Source of the DNA: an uncultured Oscillospiraceae bacterium | GTDB taxonomy: Bacteria > Bacillota > Clostridia > Oscillospirales > Oscillospiraceae | Direction: 5' to 3' | Length of the DNA: 10,410 bases | NCBI GenBank assembly: GCA_944385595.1 | Contig: CALWXY010000011.1 | Coordinates: 1-10,410, forward strand | Shown here: positions 6,093 through 10,410 of the stretch, one piece after another | Position numbering within the stretch: position 1 is the first letter of the stretch | Layout: each line of letters begins with the position of its first letter | The notes under the pieces: generated by a model | The model's database searches: none | Told to the model about the DNA's origin: nothing | What the model saw: only the letters and a program-made list of their open reading frames with translations | Translations under genes and position numbers: made by a program

Positions 6093-6127
6093 AAATTTTT
6101 TACCATAAATAATGCCCGCGATTTTTT
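6070..6127 (+). terminator. Possible intrinsic terminator after ribU
   Basis: TCGCG (6070-6074) can pair with CGCGA (6117-6121) and GGCGTT (6081-6086) with AATGCC (6111-6116), with a six-base bulge, and the stem runs straight into six T residues (6122-6127). The long AT-rich loop makes it weaker than a canonical terminator. It shares bases with, and so excludes, the leader hairpin at 6119-6156. Confidence 0.35.
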
Positions 6128-6156
6128 GAGATACTAGTCGCGTAACTCAAAAATCG
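6119..6156 (+). repeat. Leader hairpin abutting the lipoprotein ribosome site
   Basis: CGATTTTTTGAG (6119-6130) pairs with CTCAAAAATCG (6146-6156) with one bulged T, and TAC (6132-6134) with GTA (6142-6144) extends it, leaving a 7-base loop. The stem ends exactly at the first G of the GGAGGG ribosome site (6156-6161), so it could stabilise the mRNA 5' end or tune translation of the next gene. No convincing promoter was found between ribU and this hairpin. Confidence 0.55.
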
Positions 6157-6167
6157 GAGGGACAGAT

Positions 6168-6434
6168 ATGAAAAGATTTCTTCTCATCTGCATCTCGGCG
6201 ATAATGCTCATGGCACTGTTCGCCGGCTGCAGGGACAGCAATGTGGACGTCAGCCCGTCGCCCATCATAACCATGTCTCCCAGCCCCAGCGCCAGCCCCA
6301 TCATCAGCCCGAACGTCAGCCCCGACGCCACCGGCGACGGCGCCCTCGGCGATGTGGAGGACGCGGTGGAGAAGGGCGTCGACGACATGAAAGACGGCGT
6401 CGACAAAATGATGGAGCCGTCAAACGGCCAGTAA
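6168..6434 (+). CDS. Small Ser/Pro-rich lipoprotein
   Basis: The 88-residue product has a type II signal peptide: basic MKR, a hydrophobic core (4-18) and the lipobox FAGC with Cys21, so it should be lipidated and anchored outside the membrane. After it comes a low-complexity linker (about 29-54) with seven Ser-Pro dipeptides, then a short acidic/basic amphipathic region (58-83) with repeated GVDDMKDGVDKM-like spacing. I recognise no family or enzymatic motif. GGAGGG lies 6 bases before the ATG and a strong terminator follows the stop. It may be a cell-surface stress or wall-associated peptide, but that is a guess. Its function is unknown. Confidence 0.8.
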   Translation: MKRFLLICISAIMLMALFAGCRDSNVDVSPSPIITMSPSPSASPIISPNVSPDATGDGALGDVEDAVEKGVDDMKDGVDKMMEPSNGQ

Positions 6435-6437
6435 TCG

Positions 6438-6475
6438 AAAAAGGCAATACGCTTATGAGCGTATTGCCTTTTTTT
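6438..6475 (+). terminator. Strong intrinsic terminator
   Basis: GGCAATACGC (6443-6452) pairs perfectly with GCGTATTGCC (6459-6468) around a 6-base loop and is followed by seven T residues. The A-run at 6438-6442 can extend the stem and lets it work in both directions. It ends the lipoprotein transcript. Confidence 0.95.
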
Positions 6476-6492
6476 ATTGCCTGTTATATAAT
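6464..6492 (+). promoter_or_regulatory. Promoter of the HD-domain gene, nested in the terminator
   Basis: TTGCCT (6464-6469), a 17-base spacer and a perfect TATAAT (6487-6492) form a promoter whose -35 box is the 3' arm of the preceding terminator. The predicted start near 6499 leaves about 15 nt of leader with AGGAG at 6501-6505. Confidence 0.65.
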
Positions 6493-6513
6493 GCCAAAAA
6501 AGGAGTGGTCAAA

Positions 6514-7056
6514 ATGAGCTATATTCCCAGCCCCGAACAGGCCCTCGAGCTGGTAAAAAAGTACAATGAGGAGCCGTTTCACATACAGCACGCCGAGACG
6601 GTGTCGAAGGTGCTCGGCTGGTTCGCTGCAAAATACGACCCCGAGCGGGTGGAGTACTGGAAGACCGTCGGCATGCTGCACGACATAGACTTCGAGCGCT
6701 ACCCGGAGCAGCACTGCGTCAAGGCGGTGGAGCTGCTGCGGGAGAACGACGTCGACGAGGGCGTCATCCACTCAGTCGTCAGCCACGGCTACGGCCTCTG
6801 CGCCGACGTGGAGCCGACGGAGCAGATGGAGAAGGTGCTCTTCGCCGTAGACGAGCTGACCGGCCTCATCGGCGCGGCGGCGCTGATGCGCCCCACCGGC
6901 ATGGAGGGACTCGGCGCCAAGTCGGTGATGAAAAAATTCAAGTCCAAGGGCTTTGCCGCCGGCTGCTCCCGCGAGGTCATACAGCAGGGCGCCGACATGC
7001 TCGGCATGGAGCTGACGCAGCTCATAGAGCTGACGCTGGAGGCCATGAACTCCTAG
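6514..7056 (+). CDS. HD-domain protein, putative metal-dependent phosphohydrolase
   Basis: This 180-residue cytoplasmic protein carries the HD-superfamily metal site: His26 (in FHIQHAE), the His56-Asp57 doublet in MLHDID, further histidines His86 and His91 in the next helices, and Asp113 in FAVDELTG. The order H...HD...H...H...D matches HD phosphohydrolases of the short single-domain type common in Clostridia, often annotated HDIG-domain or putative hydrolase. Typical substrates of such proteins are nucleotides, but this one cannot be assigned. A GTG at 6505 is in frame but overlaps the AGGAG at 6501-6505; ATG 6514 with an 8-base spacing is preferred. Its stop TAG (7054-7056) overlaps the stop of the convergent GntR gene by four bases. 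Confidence 0.85.
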   Translation: MSYIPSPEQALELVKKYNEEPFHIQHAETVSKVLGWFAAKYDPERVEYWKTVGMLHDIDFERYPEQHCVKAVELLRENDVDEGVIHSVVSHGYGLCADVEPTEQMEKVLFAVDELTGLIGAAALMRPTGMEGLGAKSVMKKFKSKGFAAGCSREVIQQGADMLGMELTQLIELTLEAMNS

Positions 7057-7694
7057 TTCACGGCCTTCTCCAGACCGCCGAAGTCGTTGAGGTCGTCGCG
7101 CAGATGCAAAAGCGCGCCGTCGACGTCGCCGCACTCGAGACAGGCGAGGATTTCGGCGTGGTTGCGCGTGTCCGAGGGGGGCAGTCCCTTGTCCCACTTG
7201 CCCCAGTAGAACTGGGCGTAGGCGCGCTTGAGGCGGCTCATGCAGCGCTTCAGCTCGTCGAGGGCATAGTCGCTGCCGCAGTAGCCGATGAGCTTGATGT
7301 GGAACTGCGAGTTGTACTCCCAGTGCTCCCAGGGGTCGTCGGTGTCGAGCTTGCACTTCTCGTCGGCGGCGCGCAGCCGCTCGAACTGCGCCGCGGTGAG
7401 GCGCGAGTGCCGCTCACGGAGAATCCCGCCCTCGAGGATATAGCGGAACTCTATCATCTCATTTATATCCTCCATGGTGAGGCGCACGACCTCGTAGCCG
7501 TAACGGGGGATGCTGCGCAGCACGTTCTCGCTGCACAGAGCTATGAGCGCCTCGCGCACGGGCGATTTGCTGCAGTTGTAGCGCTCGACGAGCGCCTTCT
7601 CGTTCAGGATGTCGCCGGGGCGGTAGTCCATGGCGAAAATTCCCTCGAGTATGGAGCTGTATATCGCGTCTTTCAGGCTGCCTTCGTTTTTCAT
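7053..7694 (-). CDS. GntR-family transcriptional regulator, FCD (FadR-like) subfamily
   Basis: This 213-residue regulator has an N-terminal winged helix-turn-helix at about 6-71, with the family signature PGDILNEKALVERYNCSKSP (26-45) then VREAL, and an all-helical FCD ligand-binding domain at about 75-200. The metal site of FCD domains (Asp, then His four residues on, then two more His) is partly replaced: Asn128, His132 and His179 align, while the last His position holds Asp201, with His197 one helical turn earlier. GGAGG at 7705-7701 precedes the ATG by 6 bases. It is divergent from the 7862 operon, 167 bases away, and very probably controls it through the palindromes at 7823-7840. FCD regulators usually sense small organic acids or related metabolites, so the ligand may be the operon's substrate or product; this is inference. 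Confidence 0.93.
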   Translation of the reverse strand: MKNEGSLKDAIYSSILEGIFAMDYRPGDILNEKALVERYNCSKSPVREALIALCSENVLRSIPRYGYEVVRLTMEDINEMIEFRYILEGGILRERHSRLTAAQFERLRAADEKCKLDTDDPWEHWEYNSQFHIKLIGYCGSDYALDELKRCMSRLKRAYAQFYWGKWDKGLPPSDTRNHAEILACLECGDVDGALLHLRDDLNDFGGLEKAVN

Positions 7695-7722
7695 TGCTCT
7701 CCTCCCACACGGCTTTCTACTG

Positions 7723-7731
7723 ATTTTAACA
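7723..7731 (-). promoter_or_regulatory. Possible extended -10 promoter of the GntR gene
   Basis: On the minus strand TGT (7731-7729) directly precedes TAAAAT (7728-7723), giving an extended -10 element; no good -35 is visible (TTTTAT at the 17-base position). The start would be near 7716, with about 22 nt of leader including GGGAGGAG. It is 50 bases from the -35 of the divergent promoter. Confidence 0.45.
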
Positions 7732-7779
7732 GAAAAATGCCAAAAAATAAAGTAAAATTGACAGAAATCATATGGATAA

Positions 7780-7808
7780 TTGACACAGGCTGTGGCGTCT
7801 GATATAGT
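7780..7808 (+). promoter_or_regulatory. Near-consensus promoter of the desulfidase/NicX-like operon
   Basis: TTGACA (7780-7785), a 17-base spacer and TATAGT (7803-7808) make the strongest promoter in the window, with a predicted start near 7815. A second copy of AATTGACA lies exactly 22 bases upstream (7756-7763 versus 7778-7785) but has no matching -10. A promoter this good normally needs repression, which fits the operator-like palindromes just downstream. Confidence 0.85.
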
Positions 7809-7840
7809 ATTATTATTAATAATATCACTGATAATATCAG
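7800..7840. promoter_or_regulatory. Operator-like cluster of TGATA/TATCA half sites
   Basis: Half sites lie at TGATA 7800-7804 (overlapping the -10), TATCA 7823-7827, TGATA 7829-7833 and TATCA 7835-7839. They form two overlapping odd palindromes, TATCA-C-TGATA (7823-7833) and CTGATA-A-TATCAG (7828-7840), and a direct repeat AATATCA spaced 12 bases. A separate 14-bp palindrome, TATTATTAATAATA, covers 7811-7824. Together they span the -10 and transcription start, the classic place for repressor binding; the divergent GntR/FCD protein is the obvious candidate. Confidence 0.65.
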
Positions 7841-7861
7841 ATACCCGGAGGTAATAGACAA

Positions 7862-9136
7862 ATGGACATGCAGCTTGAACAGGAATATATTGATATACTT
7901 AGCGGCGAGCTGGTTCCGGCGCTGGGCTGCACAGAGCCGATAGCCATAGCATACGCCGCCGCCAAGGCGAGACAGGTTCTGGGCTGCTTCCCGGAGAAAA
8001 TTGAGCTCTGCTGCAGCGGCAACATCATAAAGAACGTCAAAGGCGTCATGGTGCCGAACTCCGGCGGACGCCGCGGAGTGGACGTCGCGGCGGTGCTGGG
8101 CGTCGTCGGCGGCGACGCCGACAGGGAGCTTGAGGTGCTCGAGGGCATAAAGCCGGAGCACATCGAGAAGGCCGAGCAGCTCATAGCGGGCGGATTTTTC
8201 GAGTGCCGCCTGCAGGAGAACGTCGAGAACCTCTATATAGTCGCATCCGTCCGGGGCGGGGGACACTCGGCCTCGGTCACCATAGTCAACAGACACACGC
8301 TGATAACCGAGATTAAAAAGGACGGCGAGGTCGTCTACGAGAACAAAATCCGCACGAAGAGCAGCCAGCCGGCCTCGTGGGATCTCAGCATCGCAAAAAT
8401 AGTCGAGTTTGCCGACACCGTCGAGCTCGACAGGGTCATGCCCATACTCAAACGGCAGACTGAGATGAACTCCGCTATCGCCAAGGCGGGACTTGAGGGC
8501 AGCTACGGCGCCCAAATCGGACGCACCATGCTCGAAGCCTTCGGCGATGATGTCCGCACCAGAGCGCAGGCCATGGCCGCCGCGGGGTCCGACGCCCGCA
8601 TGGGCGGCTGCAGTATGCCGGTGGTCATAAACTCCGGCAGCGGCAACCAGGGTATGACCGTGTCCCTGCCCGTCGTGGAGTACGCTCGCGAGCTCGGAGT
8701 GGGCGAGGAGAAGATGTACAGGGCGCTGCTGATCAGCAACCTCGTCTCAATACACCTCAAGCACTTCATAGGCAGCCTCTCAGCCTTCTGCGGCGCCGTC
8801 ACCGCCGGAGCGGGAGCGGGAGCCGCCATCACCTATATGGCGGGCGGCAGCCTCGAGCAGATAGGCCACACCATAGTCAACACCCTCGCGAACGTCGGCG
8901 GCATAGTCTGCGACGGCGCAAAGTCCTCCTGCGCGGCGAAAATCGCCTCGGCGGTGAACGCCGCCATCCTCGCGCACACGCTCAGTATGCGCGGCCTCGG
9001 CTTCCAGCCGGGCGAGGGCATAGTCCAGGGCGACGTCGAGAGCACAATCAAGAGTGTCGGCTACGTCGGGCGCGTCGGCATGAAGACAACCGATATCGAA
9101 ATACTCAATATCATGATGGATCACGTCAAATTCTGA
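7862..9136 (+). CDS. L-cysteine desulfidase family protein (CyuA/YhaM, COG3681-like)
   Basis: This 424-residue cytoplasmic enzyme belongs to the CyuA/YhaM (UPF0597) family, related to iron-sulfur L-serine dehydratases. Landmarks are ALGCTEPIAIAYAAAKAR (20-37) with Cys23, a CSGNIIKNVKGVMVPNSGGR segment (51-70), INSGSGNQGM (256-265), FCGAVTAGAGAG (309-320) with Cys310, and GIVCDGAKSSCAAK (347-360) with Cys350 and Cys357. Cys23 and the later cysteines are the likely [4Fe-4S] ligands. Family members split L-cysteine to pyruvate, sulfide and ammonia; the real substrate here may be another amino acid or beta-substituted analogue. GGAGG (7847-7851) sits 10 bases before the ATG. First gene of an operon with a NicX-like enzyme and a solute-binding lipoprotein, under a strong promoter with palindromic operator-like sites. 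Confidence 0.92.
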   Translation: MDMQLEQEYIDILSGELVPALGCTEPIAIAYAAAKARQVLGCFPEKIELCCSGNIIKNVKGVMVPNSGGRRGVDVAAVLGVVGGDADRELEVLEGIKPEHIEKAEQLIAGGFFECRLQENVENLYIVASVRGGGHSASVTIVNRHTLITEIKKDGEVVYENKIRTKSSQPASWDLSIAKIVEFADTVELDRVMPILKRQTEMNSAIAKAGLEGSYGAQIGRTMLEAFGDDVRTRAQAMAAAGSDARMGGCSMPVVINSGSGNQGMTVSLPVVEYARELGVGEEKMYRALLISNLVSIHLKHFIGSLSAFCGAVTAGAGAGAAITYMAGGSLEQIGHTIVNTLANVGGIVCDGAKSSCAAKIASAVNAAILAHTLSMRGLGFQPGEGIVQGDVESTIKSVGYVGRVGMKTTDIEILNIMMDHVKF

Positions 9137-9157
9137 TAATAAGAAGGAGAATAGCGT

Positions 9158-10150
9158 ATGGATTTGAGAGACAATCTCATGCTCAAGGGAGCGTTCAAGC
9201 TCGCGCGCGACTGCGCCGGGGTCACTCCGGACGATGTCGTCGCCGTCGTCTGCGACTACGAGTCCTTTGAGGTGGCGAATCAGGTAGCGAAGTCCTGCCT
9301 CGCCCTCGGCGCCTGCACGAATATGGTCGTGTTCGAGCCGACGAAGAGCCACGGAGAGCCGCCTCCCGAGATGGTGGGCGCAGCCATGGAGAAGGCCACC
9401 GCCGCATTCCTGGTGACGACCAAGTCCATGTCGCACACCCCGGCGGTGAGGGCCGCGAGAGCGGCGGGCTGCCGCATCATCACCATGCCCGAGGTGTACC
9501 CGCACATGCTCATCCACGGCGCGATTGAGGCCGACTTCCCGGAGCGCGCCAAGGTCGCGGCCAAGGTCAAGGCCCTGCTCACCAGAGCCAAAACCGCCCG
9601 CATAGTCTGCGAGGAGAACGGCACCGATATCTCCTTCGTCCTCGAGGGACGCGACGGACGCGCGGTCGACGGCATAGCCAGAACCCCCGGCTCATTTGCA
9701 GCGCCCCCCAATATCGAGTCCTGCATAGCCCCGGTCGAGGAGAAGACCAACGGCGTCTACGTCGTGAGCGCCAGCATAGCGGGTGTCGGAGCCGTCAGCG
9801 AGCCGGTGCGTCTGAAGATTGAAAACGGCGTCATAGTCTCCATAGAGGGCGGCAAGGACGCAGAGCTGCTCAAAGAGATTCTCGACAGACCGCAGAACCC
9901 CAACTGCTACCGCATAGGCGAGTTTGGCATAGGCCTCAACCCCTGCGCCATACCCTGCGGCTCGCTGCTTGAGGACGAGGCCCCGCTCGGCACCGTGCAT
10001 ATAGCGGCTGGCAACAACGCCTCGAACTTCCCCGGCGGCCAGAACAGCGCGCCCGTACATATTGACATGATAGCCAAGGGAGCGACCGTATATATAGACG
10101 ATGTGGTGCTCCTGCGCGACGGCGTCTTCCAGGACGACGTGCTCGACTGA
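9158..10150 (+). CDS. M29 aminopeptidase/NicX-fold metalloenzyme
   Basis: This 330-residue protein resembles the COG2309 group, which includes thermophilic M29 aminopeptidases (AmpS/AmpT) and NicX, the iron enzyme that opens 2,5-dihydroxypyridine. Seen: an N-terminal Rossmann-like half with FLVTTKSMSHTPAVRAA (84-100), and a C-terminal half with possible metal ligands Glu194/Glu195, Glu255 (IGEFGIG), His281 (VHIAAGNN), and His301 with Asp303 in the VHIDM His-x-Asp motif. The Tyr that M29 peptidases have seven residues after the first His is absent (Ala288), which leans towards the NicX-like side. AAGGAG (9144-9149) lies 8 bases before the ATG, 21 bases after the desulfidase-like gene. Whether it is a peptidase, a ring-opening dioxygenase or another hydrolase cannot be settled by sequence alone. 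No signal peptide; cytoplasmic. Confidence 0.72.
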   Translation: MDLRDNLMLKGAFKLARDCAGVTPDDVVAVVCDYESFEVANQVAKSCLALGACTNMVVFEPTKSHGEPPPEMVGAAMEKATAAFLVTTKSMSHTPAVRAARAAGCRIITMPEVYPHMLIHGAIEADFPERAKVAAKVKALLTRAKTARIVCEENGTDISFVLEGRDGRAVDGIARTPGSFAAPPNIESCIAPVEEKTNGVYVVSASIAGVGAVSEPVRLKIENGVIVSIEGGKDAELLKEILDRPQNPNCYRIGEFGIGLNPCAIPCGSLLEDEAPLGTVHIAAGNNASNFPGGQNSAPVHIDMIAKGATVYIDDVVLLRDGVFQDDVLD

Positions 10151-10158
10151 GAAACAGG

Positions 10159-10170
10159 CGGGGAGACCCG
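10159..10170 (+). repeat. Small intergenic hairpin before the lipoprotein gene
   Basis: CGGG (10159-10162) pairs with CCCG (10167-10170) around a GAGA (GNRA-type) tetraloop, followed by TTTG. It is too short for a confident terminator. It could be a weak attenuator or an mRNA-stabilising element giving the binding protein its own level within the operon. Confidence 0.3.
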
Positions 10171-10202
10171 TTTGTATATATTAAGAAAGTGAGGACAACA
10201 AC

Positions 10203-10410
10203 ATGAAAAAACTCATCGCTCTGCTGCTCGTTCTGTGTATGGCTCTTGCGCTGTGTGCCTGCGGCGGCACCACCGAGAGCGCGGCCCCCGAGAGCGGCTC
10301 CCCGGAGACTGAGGCTCCTGTCAGCGGCGTCTCCGCCGACTGGATGGGCGCCGACCTCAACGGCGTCGCCGGCGCTGTCGGCGGCGGCTGGTACTCCACC
10401 TTCGCGGCTT
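10203..10410 (+). CDS. Solute-binding lipoprotein, N-terminal part (possible TAXI-TRAP receptor), cut by window end
   Basis: The first 69 codons are present; the gene runs off the right edge. The product starts MKKLIALLLVLCMALALCAC, a lipoprotein signal with lipid-attachment Cys20 in an LCACGG context very common in clostridial substrate-binding proteins. A short Ser/Glu/Pro-rich linker (23-42) follows, then mature sequence ending GAVGGGWYSTFAA. The GGGWY motif near the start of the mature domain resembles the first strand-loop of TAXI-type TRAP binding proteins, but too little is visible to be sure; an ABC-type receptor is the alternative. A modest GAGG (10191-10194) lies 8 bases before the ATG. 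It follows the NicX-like gene by 52 bases on the same strand and probably supplies substrate to the two enzymes upstream. Confidence 0.75.
   Translation, partial: MKKLIALLLVLCMALALCACGGTTESAAPESGSPETEAPVSGVSADWMGADLNGVAGAVGGGWYSTFAA

Noticed and set aside
6084..6103. AT-rich run after ribU read as a promoter or replication element
   Set aside because: No properly spaced -35/-10 pair and no DnaA-type boxes; it is more simply the loop of a weak terminator.
7691..8515. 274-codon minus-strand reading frame over the GntR-desulfidase gap
   Set aside because: It covers the promoter/operator region and the N-terminus of the desulfidase homologue, lacks motifs and a ribosome site, and would overlap the GntR start.
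10181..10399. Minus-strand 72-codon frame at the right edge
   Set aside because: It lies opposite the lipoprotein signal peptide, whose lipobox and ribosome site on the plus strand are convincing.

Overview
The window looks like a chromosomal segment of a GC-rich, Gram-positive-type anaerobe, most likely a Clostridia-class Firmicute of the Oscillospirales/Christensenellales kind. Supporting signs are strong GGAGG-type ribosome sites, sigma-A-like promoters with extended -10 boxes, a butyrate kinase, an FMN-riboswitch-controlled ECF riboflavin S component, a split ThrE exporter, lipoproteins with clostridial lipoboxes, and free use of the rare ATA isoleucine codon despite high GC. I see no transposase, phage gene, CRISPR array, tRNA or rRNA. 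The taxonomic placement is inference.

Layout. (1) 1-113 is an AT-rich gap with inverted repeats and a possible leftward promoter. (2) buk (1196-114, minus) encodes butyrate kinase from its own extended -10 promoter and is divergent from the next unit. (3) 1338-5150 (plus) is a tight five-gene run: a DUF3810 membrane protein with an HExxH motif, a membrane-anchored alpha/beta hydrolase, an orphan class I fumarase beta-type subunit, and the two halves of a ThrE-like amino acid exporter. (4) 5162-6092 is a promoter, an FMN riboswitch with a legible two-state expression platform, and ribU. (5) 6168-6434 is a small Ser/Pro-rich lipoprotein ending at a textbook terminator. (6) 6514-7056 is an HD-domain protein whose promoter overlaps that terminator; it ends tail-to-tail with the next gene inside a shared CTAG. 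(7) 7694-7053 (minus) is a GntR/FCD regulator, divergent from an operon starting at 7862.

The rightmost operon is the most interesting part. It holds a CyuA/YhaM-type iron-sulfur L-cysteine desulfidase homologue, an M29-aminopeptidase/NicX-fold metalloenzyme, and the start of a solute-binding lipoprotein that may be of the TAXI-TRAP type. All appear to be driven by one near-consensus promoter whose start site lies in a cluster of TGATA/TATCA palindromes, the likely target of the divergent GntR regulator. This reads as an uptake-and-breakdown module for a small nitrogen- or sulfur-containing compound whose substrate cannot be read from sequence. A similar TGTGATA/TATCACA inverted repeat lies at the left edge of the window over a possible promoter, so the same regulator might act there too.
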